Shown: positions 40,483 to 49,160, numbered from the stretch's first letter. The stretch is 64,000 bases of DNA from Acinetobacter johnsonii CIP 64.6 (GCF_000368045.1 NZ_KB849234.1:144204-208203), one strand, 5' to 3'. The notes: generated by a model not told the origin, from the sequence alone. Made by a program: numbers and translations.

Positions 40483-40986
40483 TTAGAATTCAACCATCTC
40501 ATTCCGAAAGCCATCGATCAACGCCGTTAAGTCTCGATGCCACTCACGTAAAATTTTGGTATCGGGTAACCATGCCTGAGGGGTTTGAGTTACTTTGATG
40601 ATCAGATTCGATGAAGTTTCTGACTCAGGTTCAGGTGTACTCGGCTCTGGCGCATACTGACACAAGCGATAAGCACGTTTTAACTCGGCAATGAAACCTT
40701 CTTTCGACAGTTGTTGCATTACAGTCACTTCAGGCGAGACTTGGCCCTTAGCTGCCATATGCTCTTCTATGGACTTCAACGTTGGGTTTAAGTCATTTAA
40801 GCGGTAGTAACGGACCAACTCTTGTAGAAACGCAAGCACCGCGCCATGCAAGTGAAACACAGCAGCCTCACGGTAAGCCTGAGCTTGTTGCACATGATCA
40901 ATTTGTTCTGCTTGTTGACATGAAAGTCGAGCAAAGTAGAGTTTTTGGTTAGTGCGATCAGCATGGTAACGGGCAACACGAGTCAT
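40483..40986 (-). CDS. Conserved hypothetical protein, probably DUF6586
   Basis: The 167-residue cytoplasmic protein is rich in helices: an N-terminal ARYHADRTNQKLYFARLSCQQAEQ, a middle AAVFHLHGAVLAFLQELVRYY, then a glutamate-rich linker and a C-terminal LREWHRDLTALIDGFRNEMVEF. It fits what I know of the DUF6586 group of Pseudomonadales, whose function is unknown, but this call rests on memory of the pattern. Confidence 0.6.
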   Translation of the reverse strand: MTRVARYHADRTNQKLYFARLSCQQAEQIDHVQQAQAYREAAVFHLHGAVLAFLQELVRYYRLNDLNPTLKSIEEHMAAKGQVSPEVTVMQQLSKEGFIAELKRAYRLCQYAPEPSTPEPESETSSNLIIKVTQTPQAWLPDTKILREWHRDLTALIDGFRNEMVEF

Positions 40987-41061
40987 GAAGGGTGTTCCTA
41001 AGTTTTGGCGTTTATAACAATTCTAAGAGTAATCTTTCTATACAGCAGTGCATAATAAAAA

Positions 41062-41423
41062 TTATGCATGATCTATTTCAATAAAATAAATCTTTCTTTT
41101 TTCTATGACAGGCATCGAAATATGGATTGGACGCACATTTGTGAGTACCCAAGCCCAATATCCCTCTTCCCAATACGATGCCATCGCCGAATCAAGCTCA
41201 TCTTCTCTCCATGAGTGAATCGACTCAACATCAACCATAGCAACAGCATACCCCAACTCTTAATCGTCCTCGTGGATTAAATAGTGCTTATTTTCCACAA
41301 TAATCAAATCTTTGAGTGACCATTGCTCTGGTCGCCAAAAACGGATCTCTAAGGTTTTATTTCCTTGAGAGATTTGTCGTCCCATCGGCGCAACAATCGA
41401 TAAAGCTGGATAGATTTTTTCAT
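41062..41423 (-). pseudogene. Broken ASCH-domain gene
   Basis: Read on the minus strand, the region encodes an ASCH-like domain in one frame: IYPALSIVAPMGRQI, KTLEIRFWRPEQW, LIIVENKHYLIHEDD, stop (TAA at 41262-41260), ELGYAVAMVDVESIHSW, then SYWEEGYWAWVLTNVRPI and KRKIYFIEI. The only suitable ATG (41423) is one base out of register: a run of six A (41420-41415) would need seven to give M-K-K-I-Y-P. Two lesions, an A-run frameshift and a nonsense codon, thus separate this from a working gene. ASCH proteins bind RNA or modified bases. The last 64 residues stay open from a TTG at 41256. Confidence 0.7.
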
Positions 41424-41433
41424 TTTATCCCAT

Positions 41434-41462
41434 AAAAAAGGAGCATCAATTGCTCCTTTTTA
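41434..41462 (-). terminator. Terminator of the RRM protein gene
   Basis: AAAAAAGGAGCA-TCAAT-TGCTCCTTTTT lies just beyond the RRM gene stop on the minus strand and before the ASCH remnant. Confidence 0.9.
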
Positions 41463-41463
41463 T

Positions 41464-41724
41464 TTATGCTTCTGGCTTCTCAGGCTTATCTTCCGCCTGT
41501 TTGACGCGAATACCAGTGCCATGCAAACGTAGTGTATTAAGACCTTTAATGGCTTTAATCGCTTCACGTGCGTGTGGCATTTCAACAAAAGCAAAACCTT
41601 TCGATTTACCTGTTGCTGCATCAAGGATTAAATTACATGATGCAACTGTGCCATATTGCTTAAATAATTCAAGCAGTTCAGCTTCAGCCACTGTACGCTC
41701 TAAATTACGAACTAAAATTTTCAT
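41464..41724 (-). CDS. RRM-domain RNA-binding protein
   Basis: The 86-residue product is a single RNA recognition motif. RNP2 is ILVRNL at the start and RNP1 is KGFAFVEM near residue 45, with the usual beta-alpha-beta-beta-alpha-beta order and a charged tail. Small bacterial RRM proteins bind single-stranded RNA and are often cold-induced. ATG 41724 follows GAAGG by 8 bases; the longer frame from 41805 lacks such support. Confidence 0.88.
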   Translation of the reverse strand: MKILVRNLERTVAEAELLELFKQYGTVASCNLILDAATGKSKGFAFVEMPHAREAIKAIKGLNTLRLHGTGIRVKQAEDKPEKPEA

Positions 41725-41822
41725 CTTACAACCTTCAAAAATAGGCAAAATCATCAAAAAGCAATCGCCTACGCTACTTTCTGAACATTGCACAACAAAT
41801 ACCACAATGTAATCTGTTTAGT

Positions 41823-43811
41823 TTAATCGAGATTAATCCCAAAATCTAAATTAATCGATTGGCGCTCAATTAAAGCACTCTTTACGGTTTGCTGACGAGG
41901 CTTATGGTGGGTTTCCATGCTACACAAATTTCGCGTCAGATCATTCAAAAAATAACTTTCGACTTTGCGCCCTTGCTCATCAATCACGTCTCGCGCCCAC
42001 AGACTTAAATTTTGCTTGGTTAAAATCAGCTCATTCTGCGCACGGGTCAGCGCCACATACAAGACCCGACGCTCTTCTTCGACATCATTAAAATCACCTT
42101 GGGCACGGGCATGCGGATATTGCCCCGGAGTGACATTGACCACATAACAGACCTTTTGCTCTGTACCTTTGGCCGAGTGAATGGTAATCAGAGTGACGAC
42201 ATCGCTATCGGACTGGCGTTCAATTTCAGAAATCGACACAGGATCAAGCACATATTCCTCAAGGAACTCACTCAACTGGGTATGTTTAGACGCCAATTGT
42301 TTGATCAGCTCAAAGTCCCCTTGGCGGCGGTTCCAGTCTTTTTTATAATTTTCCGCCAATTGTACTTCAATCGCCTGAATACCCAAACTGACGCAAGCCT
42401 GTACTTCCTGTTTCAGCACCGTCATTTGCTTCATGATCAACACAGTTTCAGCTGGAATCCGCCCAAATTTCTCTAATTTATCAAAGATCAAATCAAACTC
42501 AGGCTCTAGTAAAAGTTGCTGAGCGAGACGACTTGCACCAACATCTCCCACCCCATTCCACAAGGTAAGAAAACGCATCCATGCAATATCATCGAGAGGA
42601 TTGGCAATCACGCGTAGCAAGCTCAGTAAATCTTTCACATGTGCGGTTTCAAGCAGTTTCATGCCCCCAATAAAGCGATAGGGTACATTGGCCGTAATAC
42701 ATGCTGCCTCAATATGCCGTGCTGCAAAGCTGGAACGCACCAAAACCATATGATCCGACCATTTACTGCCTTGTAAGTAATGGCGCTCTTTAATGTCGAT
42801 CGCAATCCATTTTGCTTCATCAAACTCATTTGGGAAAATGTGCATGCGAGGCTTCAAGCCCTCACCCCGATGAGCATCTAGGCGTTTGTTATATTGAATC
42901 TCAGATTGATCGAGCAGCCAATTGGAGAGGTCTAAAATTTCTTGGGTTGAACGATAGTTTTGCTCCAATTTAAACACCTGAGCATTCGGCACACGGTCTT
43001 TAAAATGGTGAATATTTTCAAAATCTGCCCCACGGAAACCATAAATCGACTGTGCATCATCACCGACACAGAACAAGCTTACTTTGTCTTTAAGCGGTTC
43101 AAGCAAGGCCCACTGCAAAGGATTGGTGTCCTGCATTTCATCGACCAGCATGTGTTTGCAGAGCGATGCCACATAGTCGGCTAAACCTTCTGACTGGTCG
43201 AGTGCTGAGGCCACGATCGCCAGAATATCGTCATAATCTAAAAAACTACGCGCACGTTTTCGTGTCTCGTACTCTTTCATGATTTCCGCAATTTGATCTT
43301 TAAAAGCCAGATGCTCAGGATGCTGTTTTTCTAAGGCATCACTCAACTTTTGACGCGTATTTCGTGCAAAAGAATATAGGTCACAGAGTTCTTGCGGTTT
43401 AGGCAGCTGATTGGGATTTTTCTTGTCATCTTTCCCACGAATCAGACGGAACATCATCAGTTGATCATCACGATCAATAATTGAAAACTGCTCTAAACCA
43501 AAGGCTTTCGGTACACGGCGCAGCAGATACATACAAAAAGTATGAAAAGTTGATGCACGCAGCCCTTTGGCTTGCTCACCTAAAGCCAACTCCACTCGCG
43601 CCACAATTTCACTGGCTGAACGACGAGTAAAGGTTAAAATTTGAATTTGGTTGGCAGGAATCCCTTGATCAATCAAGTATGCAGCTCGTGCCACAATGGT
43701 TTTCGTCTTGCCACAGCCAGCCCCTGCGAGCACCAGACTGTGTTGCGACTCAGTCCTGGCAGCTTGTTTTTGTTGCGGGTTTAATTCATCAATTAGGCTG
43801 GCTAAACTCAT
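41823..43811 (-). CDS. UvrD/Rep-type superfamily 1 DNA helicase
   Basis: This is a 662-residue 3'-5' helicase-like ATPase. Motifs in order: Q-motif NPQQKQAA, I AGAGCGKTKT, Ia LTFTRRSASEI, II VDEMQDTNP, III VGDDAQSIYGFRGA, IV QNYRST, V TIHSAKGTEQ and VI VALTRAQNEL. Motif II is DEMQD where UvrD has DEFQD. It is shorter than UvrD (about 720) and may be a Rep/UvrD paralogue in repair. I prefer ATG 43811; the frame can extend to a GTG at 43817. Confidence 0.9.
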   Translation of the reverse strand: MSLASLIDELNPQQKQAARTESQHSLVLAGAGCGKTKTIVARAAYLIDQGIPANQIQILTFTRRSASEIVARVELALGEQAKGLRASTFHTFCMYLLRRVPKAFGLEQFSIIDRDDQLMMFRLIRGKDDKKNPNQLPKPQELCDLYSFARNTRQKLSDALEKQHPEHLAFKDQIAEIMKEYETRKRARSFLDYDDILAIVASALDQSEGLADYVASLCKHMLVDEMQDTNPLQWALLEPLKDKVSLFCVGDDAQSIYGFRGADFENIHHFKDRVPNAQVFKLEQNYRSTQEILDLSNWLLDQSEIQYNKRLDAHRGEGLKPRMHIFPNEFDEAKWIAIDIKERHYLQGSKWSDHMVLVRSSFAARHIEAACITANVPYRFIGGMKLLETAHVKDLLSLLRVIANPLDDIAWMRFLTLWNGVGDVGASRLAQQLLLEPEFDLIFDKLEKFGRIPAETVLIMKQMTVLKQEVQACVSLGIQAIEVQLAENYKKDWNRRQGDFELIKQLASKHTQLSEFLEEYVLDPVSISEIERQSDSDVVTLITIHSAKGTEQKVCYVVNVTPGQYPHARAQGDFNDVEEERRVLYVALTRAQNELILTKQNLSLWARDVIDEQGRKVESYFLNDLTRNLCSMETHHKPRQQTVKSALIERQSINLDFGINLD

Positions 43812-43972
43812 AATCACTCATCAATTCGTGGATGCTGCTAGTCTAACAAATCTATGACGTCAATATGAGGCTCCAGCAATGATTATCCATTTCTGTCTGA
43901 AATACACCTTCAGATCTATGACCCAGACCTTATGCTCGAACCGCTTACTGCCTCAAAAATTTAAAATTAAGC

Positions 43973-45118
43973 TTACTCAGTATGCTTTAAAAGCAAAAGT
44001 CGAGTGATGTCCTCACAACTATTTTGCAAATTCTGCTCTGCGTTTTTCAATGCTGTTGCTAAATCACAGTCAGGTTCATTGATCGAAACAATTTGACTAA
44101 ACCCTTCATCAAATAATGCCTCAACATCCTCTCCGACACGTCCAGCAAAGGCAATCACTAGTTTATTCAACTGCTTGGCTAACTGAGCCACTGCCCACGG
44201 CGTTTTGCCTAACTTGGTTTGGAAGTCGATACTTCCTTCACCAGTAAAGACATAATCGGCTTGCTTTATTTTCTCCGCCAGTTGAGTTTGCTCAATCACC
44301 CACGTCGCGCCAGACTGAAGCATAGCGCCCGTAAAGGCCATTAAACCAAAACCTAGCCCACCTGCGGCGCCTGCCCCTGCAACATTACGTATCTGTAGAT
44401 TAAGCTGTGTTTCCACCACATCGGCAAAATGACTCAAATTTCGATCCAACTTCTCAATCATCTCTGCGCTCGCCCCTTTTTGCGAGCCAAACACATGCGA
44501 TGCACCCTGTGCTCCACACAGCGGATTAGTGACATCGGAGGCAATTAAAACTTGAATCCTTTGCAAGCGTGGGTCTAAAGCCTGCATATCGATCTGTTCA
44601 ATATCTCGTAAATGACCACCACCAACGGGCACGTCCCGCCCTTGTGCATCTAAAAACCTTATTCCAAGTGCTTGTGCCATGCCACTGCCTGCATCATTGG
44701 TGACACTGCCTCCAAGTGCCAAAATAATTTTGGACACGCCTAGATCCAATGCATGCCGAATCATTTGCCCCGTTCCCAAAGTTGTGGTCAGCAATGGATT
44801 TCGCTGTGCGGGCTCAAGCAGATGAATACCATTAGCTTTGGCCATTTCAATAACAGCCGTTTGCCCGCCATCAAATAAGCCCCAATACGTTTTCACTCGT
44901 TGTGATGGCAAGGGCCCTGTCACCTCACATTCGACTTTTTGGCCAGCTAAAGATGTTAATAAAGCATCGACTGTGCCTTCGCCGCCATCTGCCATGGGTA
45001 CATGTATACATACAGCATCAGGGATTATGTTTTGAATTCCGCGCTGCATCGCCGCACAGACCTGCTCTGCAGTCATACTTTCTTTGAATGAATCGGGCGC
45101 TAAAATAAAAGTTGTCAT
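43973..45118 (-). CDS. Glycerate 2-kinase (GarK/GlxK family)
   Basis: The enzyme phosphorylates D-glycerate to a phosphoglycerate, linking glyoxylate or sugar-acid breakdown to glycolysis. The 381-residue product shows FILAPDSFKESMTAEQV, the PMADGGEGTVDAL motif, ALGGSVTNDAGSGMAQALG and GAGAAGGLGFGLMAF. The start is ATG 45118 (MTTFILAPDS); the frame could extend upstream to 45175, but those residues are encoded partly by the inserted ISAba1 end. ISAba1 begins 48 bp upstream, with its outward promoter facing this gene. Confidence 0.92.
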   Translation of the reverse strand: MTTFILAPDSFKESMTAEQVCAAMQRGIQNIIPDAVCIHVPMADGGEGTVDALLTSLAGQKVECEVTGPLPSQRVKTYWGLFDGGQTAVIEMAKANGIHLLEPAQRNPLLTTTLGTGQMIRHALDLGVSKIILALGGSVTNDAGSGMAQALGIRFLDAQGRDVPVGGGHLRDIEQIDMQALDPRLQRIQVLIASDVTNPLCGAQGASHVFGSQKGASAEMIEKLDRNLSHFADVVETQLNLQIRNVAGAGAAGGLGFGLMAFTGAMLQSGATWVIEQTQLAEKIKQADYVFTGEGSIDFQTKLGKTPWAVAQLAKQLNKLVIAFAGRVGEDVEALFDEGFSQIVSINEPDCDLATALKNAEQNLQNSCEDITRLLLLKHTE

Positions 45119-45156
45119 CATCCATAATTTTTTTAGAAAATTTAATTTATTAATAA

Positions 45157-45165
45157 CACGATTTA
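45157..45165. repeat. ISAba1 target duplication, left copy (CACGATTTA)
   Basis: CACGATTTA precedes the left inverted repeat and is repeated exactly at 46346-46354 after the right one. A perfect 9-bp duplication is what ISAba1 makes, and it shows a single direct insertion with no later rearrangement. Confidence 0.95.
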
Positions 45166-45197
45166 CTCTGTACACGACAAAAATAGATAACTCATTG

Positions 45198-45225
45198 AAA
45201 TAATGTCACAATAATTGTTTTCTAA
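45198..45225 (-). promoter_or_regulatory. Outward promoter of ISAba1 facing glycerate kinase
   Basis: On the minus strand TTAGAA (45225-45220), 16 bases, then TTATTT (45203-45198): this is the described ISAba1 outward promoter. It reads left and leaves the element 48 bp before ATG of the glycerate kinase gene, the arrangement by which ISAba1 switches on resistance genes in A. baumannii. Confidence 0.85.
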
Positions 45226-45236
45226 CGACGAATACT

Positions 45237-46327
45237 ATGACACATCTCAATGAGTTATATCTTATCTTAAACAAATCTCTAAAATGGAACAAGTCACATT
45301 TAAAGTGCTTTGCGCTCATCATGCTTGTGATTATTTTAAAGCAAACATGTAATCTTTCTTCTGCATCTAAAGCCTTGCCCATCAAGTGCTTACCACAATC
45401 ATTTTATCGACGTATGCAGCGCTTCTTTGCAGGTCAGTATTTTGATTATCGTCAAATTTCTCAGTTGATTTTCAATATGTTTTCATTCGACCAAGTGAAA
45501 CTGACTTTAGATAGAACCAATTGGAAATGGGGAAAACGAAATATTAATATCCTGATGCTCGCAATCGTTTATCGTGGAATAGCGATACCTATCCTTTGGA
45601 CATTGCTTAATAAACGTGGAAATTCAGATACGAAAGAGCGTATTGCTTTGATTCAACGCTTTATAGCCATTTTTGGTAAAGACCGTGTTGTGAATGTGTT
45701 CGCAGACAGAGAGTTTATCGGTGAGCAGTGGTTTACATGGTTAATTGAACAAGACATCAACTTCTGCATTCGTGTTAAAAAAACTTCATTGTCACCAATC
45801 ATTTAGGAAAGAATCATAAAATTAGTGATTTATTTCGCCATCTTAAAGTTGGTCAAATTGAATGTCGTAAACGACGGATTTTGGTTGGTCGGGTGAAACT
45901 ATATATAAGTGCACTACAGTTAGAAAATGGAGAGCTTTTACTCGTCGTTTCTCCTCAGTTTAATGCCAATGCTATTCAGGATTATGCATTACGCTGGGAA
46001 ATTGAAACCTTATTCAGTTGTCTCAAAGGACGCGGGTTTAATCTTGAAAATACGCGCTTGACAGACCCTAGACGAGTGAAAAAATTGATTGCGGTGTTAG
46101 CTATAAGCTTCTGTTGGTGTTACTTAACGGGTGAATGGCAACATAATCAAAAAAAAGCGATAAAAATAAAGAAGCATGGACGACTCTCAATGAGTTTATT
46201 TCGCTATGGTTTAGACTATGTTCAAATGGCGATTCAGCGTTTAATTGGTTTTGGGAAAAAAGAAGAGTTTAAGGAAATTTTGGCAATTTTAAGAAAGCAG
46301 AATCCTGATAGGATAAGGGTTCTGTGA
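45237..46327 (+). CDS. ISAba1 transposase (two frames joined by -1 frameshift)
   Basis: This is an IS4-family DDE transposase. The first frame (45237-45806, 189 residues) holds LTLDRTNWKWGKRNINIL with the first catalytic aspartate and VNVFADREFIGEQWF with the second. The second frame, ending at 46327, holds YALRWEIETLFSCLKGRGFNLENTRL with the catalytic glutamate. A run of seven A at 45777-45783 lies at the junction; a -1 shift there joins the frames into one protein of about 360 residues reading ...VKKNFIVTNHLG.... Both frames look intact, so the element may still be active. Confidence 0.92.
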
Positions 46328-46345
46328 AATTTGTCGTGTACAGAG

Positions 46346-46354
46346 CACGATTTA
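46346..46354. repeat. ISAba1 target duplication, right copy
   Basis: CACGATTTA, identical to the copy at 45157-45165. Confidence 0.95.
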
Positions 46355-46613
46355 TAAATTTCCCGCCCGCATTTTTCTCTTTTCATTGTCCTTGGCACAG
46401 TTCTTTGTGATTGAAACTGAATACATCTCGATAAAGACAAAATAGCCTCAATAATTTTTTAATTTTAGCCATCTCTGAATTTTACTGTACGCGTCACCAA
46501 AATGGCCACCATAGTCCATTTGGTTTTAATGCATAAATTAAACAAAGTGCGAATCAATTAGCCGATAAAATCATCACTAAACATTCAACGCTCTTTAAAA
46601 AAATAGGTGATGT
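46355..46613. other. Intergenic region right of ISAba1
   Basis: This stretch was the native upstream region shared by the glycerate kinase gene (minus) and the AhpD-like gene (plus) before ISAba1 entered. I see no gene in it. It now lies beyond the element, so the native kinase promoter is probably separated from its gene by 1.2 kb. Confidence 0.5.
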
Positions 46614-47063
46614 ATGCAACGAATCAACTTGGGAAAAGCCGCACCTGAACTGTATAAAACAGTATTAGAACTCGAAAATTTATCCATGCAAAAAGTCCAA
46701 CAAGCAGGTCTTGAGATTGGGTTTTCACACTTGCTGAAACTAAGAGCCTCACAGATTAACCAATGCGCGTTCTGTGTGCGTATGCATACACAAGATGCCA
46801 TGAAAGCAGGTGAATCAATGGAACGGATTGCCCTCATCAGTGTATGGCAAGAAAGTGGATATTTTTCCGAAAAAGAACGCGCCGCGCTGATTTTAATTGA
46901 AGAAATTACACTCATTGCCCAGCAACATTTCCCCGACTCGGCGTATCAAAAGGCAACAAAAATATTATCCGATGCAGAAGTTTCCGCTATTGAATGGATC
47001 GCAATTGTGATTAATACGTGGAATCGTATTGCGATTTCAAGTCAATATGCCGTCAATCCGTAA
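46614..47063 (+). CDS. AhpD-like/carboxymuconolactone decarboxylase family protein
   Basis: This is a 149-residue all-helical protein with the AhpD-core motif. The CxxC pair in NQCAFCVRMHTQDAMKAG (about residues 45-62) includes the following histidine, typical of alkylhydroperoxidase-like proteins that use paired cysteines for peroxide or disulfide chemistry. The C-terminal WIAIVINTWNRIAIS is a family pattern. AGG upstream of ATG supports the start. The true substrate is unknown. Confidence 0.87.
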   Translation: MQRINLGKAAPELYKTVLELENLSMQKVQQAGLEIGFSHLLKLRASQINQCAFCVRMHTQDAMKAGESMERIALISVWQESGYFSEKERAALILIEEITLIAQQHFPDSAYQKATKILSDAEVSAIEWIAIVINTWNRIAISSQYAVNP

Positions 47064-47098
47064 ACCTGCCATTCAGTTTTGCACATGATATAAAGCAC

Positions 47099-47136
47099 AC
47101 AAAAAAAGGGAGCCTGCATGAGGCTCCCCTTTTTTT
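47099..47136. terminator. Bidirectional terminator
   Basis: GGGAGCCT-GCATG-AGGCTCCC between A and T runs lies between the AhpD-like gene and the convergent HdeD-like gene. Confidence 0.92.
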
Positions 47137-47145
47137 AATCATGCT

Positions 47146-47715
47146 TTATTCAGATTGGCTTGCTGGTGGAATCTGCTTAATGGCTGCCGCCAGAGTCAGA
47201 TAATTAATCCCTTGGAATAAAATATCAAAAGCAAGGAATAAGCCCAGCACCCAAAATGGAGCATCTGGTGTGGTTAAAATCATAATACCTGCCAGTAGGG
47301 TTAAAACACCAGAGAAAAGTGTCCAGCCCCAACCTTGGAATGCTCGAAATAAGATTGCATTAAAGATACGAATGACCCCTGCAATAATCAGGAAAACCGC
47401 TAAAACACTGGTCAAGACAATGGCTGTTTTCACAGGTGTGCTAAATGCATAATAGCCCGCGACCAAATACAACACACCAAACAGTGCCCATAGCCAGCGG
47501 AAGCCACCCTCAAAAATCTTAAAAGCGGCGATGAAGTGTAGAACACCACCTATCATCATGAGCACGCCAAAGATAAACACCACAGATAAGGTGGCAAAAG
47601 GCAAAGCGGCCAAAAGGACGAAACCAAACAACACCAATAAAATCCCTAAACCCAAATACCATTTACGATTTTCATGGAGTTGATGGCGAACTAAATCATT
47701 ACCGACTGTTTTCAT
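47146..47715 (-). CDS. HdeD-like (DUF308) membrane protein
   Basis: The 189-residue inner-membrane protein has six hydrophobic spans in three helical hairpins, with the repeated pattern GILLVLFGFVLLAALP, GVLYLVAGYYAFSTP and GVLTLLAGIMILTTP. This is the DUF308 repeat of HdeD, which in E. coli aids acid resistance at high cell density. The promoter region contains three DnaA boxes. Confidence 0.85.
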   Translation of the reverse strand: MKTVGNDLVRHQLHENRKWYLGLGILLVLFGFVLLAALPFATLSVVFIFGVLMMIGGVLHFIAAFKIFEGGFRWLWALFGVLYLVAGYYAFSTPVKTAIVLTSVLAVFLIIAGVIRIFNAILFRAFQGWGWTLFSGVLTLLAGIMILTTPDAPFWVLGLFLAFDILFQGINYLTLAAAIKQIPPASQSE

Positions 47716-47784
47716 CTTCTTCTCAAGTTTGATTTTCGTTCACTTAGTTTTAACATGTTTTGCAGCGAACTTGTAGGTTTGAGC

Positions 47785-47833
47785 TTATCCACACAATCAA
47801 TCCATGCTGTGGATAAACTCAACATTATCCACA
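47785..47833. promoter_or_regulatory. Cluster of three perfect DnaA boxes
   Basis: TTATCCACA occurs at 47785-47793 (plus), 47808-47816 (minus, as TGTGGATAA) and 47825-47833 (plus). All nine bases match the strong DnaA box each time. The three lie within 49 bp in the 119-bp gap upstream of the HdeD-like gene. The spacing between neighbouring boxes is 14 and 8 bp. No origin genes (dnaA, dnaN, gidA) are near. Confidence 0.7.
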
Positions 47834-47834
47834 G

Positions 47835-48593
47835 TTACTTTTTCCACCCAATTTCAATCGCAGTGATCTCATTCACCAATGTTTCATCAATCGACTCAGG
47901 CATTTTACTCTGTGTTTGTGAGGTTGGAATGTGCCCGGCCATTAATTCAGCCTTGGCTTGAGGGAACAGCGGTTGTTGATTTGGATAAGCATAACCCGCA
48001 GGATACATCGGCTGTCCTGTGGCTAAGTCGTATTTATCACTGGCACCAAAGGCATGTAAAAGCTCATGTGCAAGCACGACTTTGTTTTGCTCGGTTTGCT
48101 TGGTCGAAGCAAATAAATTCACTGAACCGATGCGACCTTTTTGCAAAGCTGTCGAGTGTTTAAGCTCTTTGGTCAGTGCTGGGTCATAATAGTTCAAATA
48201 CAAAGTAACAGTTGGTGCACCATCTGAACCTTGATGGTTTTTCCATGCATAATAACGGAACTTTAAGCTCCACAAGACCGTATCCAATAAACTTGCCTGC
48301 TCAGGCACTTTCGGCGGTAGCTGTTTGAGTTCGCGCCCAAGTTGGAAATAAATCGCAATCGGTTGGCCGCGATATGTCGCCGACATCTGCTCTAAATAAC
48401 CCTGTACCCCTTTTAAGTTTGCAGGCGTCAATTGCTGTATATATTGCTGAGTTGTACCTTGTCCATCAGCATTAACTGGATGGAGTAATACAATAATAGG
48501 CTTGCTCCAATCTTGGTTCTGATCCCGATAAGCATTCAAAGCGACCACCAATAAAATCAGCAGTAAGATTAAAATACGAAGTTTTTTCCACAT
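47835..48593 (-). CDS. Membrane-anchored zinc metallopeptidase-like protein
   Basis: The 252-residue product has one N-terminal membrane helix (about 5-21) and an extracytoplasmic domain. The segment VVLAHELLHAFGASDKYD (H176, E177, H180, G183, D186) is an HExxHxxGxxD zinc site of the metzincin kind followed by a conserved KYD. Earlier segments (IIVLLHPVNADG, VTLYLNYYDPAL) suggest a small alpha/beta fold. Substrate and family are not known to me. It is upstream of the DnaA-box gap on the minus strand. Confidence 0.75.
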   Translation of the reverse strand: MWKKLRILILLLILLVVALNAYRDQNQDWSKPIIVLLHPVNADGQGTTQQYIQQLTPANLKGVQGYLEQMSATYRGQPIAIYFQLGRELKQLPPKVPEQASLLDTVLWSLKFRYYAWKNHQGSDGAPTVTLYLNYYDPALTKELKHSTALQKGRIGSVNLFASTKQTEQNKVVLAHELLHAFGASDKYDLATGQPMYPAGYAYPNQQPLFPQAKAELMAGHIPTSQTQSKMPESIDETLVNEITAIEIGWKK

Positions 48594-48640
48594 CTTTGAT
48601 CCCCAATTTTTAATAATTTTTTATCACAATGATCAGCACA

Positions 48641-49087
48641 TTACGTAATTTCTAAATGTATTATAGGTTGTTGTAATACAAAGTTTTCCCAAATAAAGTC
48701 GTATAATTTTCTTTGATTTGAAAATATAGCCAAAGTTTTAGCTTCAGATAAGCTGCACCACCGATATTCAGTATGCTCATGATTCAATAGAACAGATTGG
48801 TTTTCAGCACAGAAGCCAACAAATGCGGGAATCATTTCAATCACATTCAAGCTTGGCTCATAAAACTGCTCGATGTAATCTGCACTAAATAAACGTTGAG
48901 GCTGAATGGCTGTTTCTTCTTTGATTTCGCGAAGTATCGCTTGGCTGGCGGTCTCATTTTCTTCAACCTTTCCTGCGACATGGCACCAATAATCACCTTT
49001 AACACGCTTCATCAATAACAGTTTAATTTCACTCTCAATTTTTGACAGTAAAACTGCGGATACAACAACAGAGCGAATAGGAATCAT
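48641..49087 (-). CDS. Nudix hydrolase
   Basis: The 148-residue product carries a complete Nudix box, GKVEENETASQAILREIKEETAI (about residues 39-61), with the REIKEE core that binds metal. Such enzymes cleave nucleoside diphosphates linked to another group. The small size and the HVAG/YRWCSLSEA features resemble dihydroneopterin triphosphate or (d)NTP pyrophosphatases, but substrate cannot be read. It lies downstream of topA on the same strand, separated by a terminator. Confidence 0.87.
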   Translation of the reverse strand: MIPIRSVVVSAVLLSKIESEIKLLLMKRVKGDYWCHVAGKVEENETASQAILREIKEETAIQPQRLFSADYIEQFYEPSLNVIEMIPAFVGFCAENQSVLLNHEHTEYRWCSLSEAKTLAIFSNQRKLYDFIWENFVLQQPIIHLEIT

Positions 49088-49130
49088 ACATTAACCAGAA
49101 TCTTTTTTTATTTATAGATGTGCATCATAT

Positions 49131-49160
49131 AAAAAATGCCCACCAAAGTGAGCATTTCTT
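49131..49160 (-). terminator. Terminator of topA
   Basis: On the minus strand AAATGCTCAC-TTTG-GTGGGCATTT with one G-T pair, followed by T. Confidence 0.8.

Larger units (their letters stand above)
45166..46345 (+). mobile_element. ISAba1 (IS4 family), complete 1180-bp copy
   Basis: The element is exactly 1180 bp, with 16-bp perfect terminal inverted repeats (CTCTGTACACGACAAA at 45166-45181 and its complement at 46330-46345) and a 9-bp target duplication. It encodes the two-frame ISAba1 transposase. Length, ends and protein all agree with ISAba1 of Acinetobacter baumannii, although a few bases may differ. The left end carries the known outward promoter, which reads into glycerate kinase. Confidence 0.95.

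Noticed and set aside
46460..46530. Imperfect repeat CCAAAATGG/CCATTTGG right of ISAba1 as a second mobile element end
   Set aside because: Short and imperfect, with no target duplication or transposase remnant.
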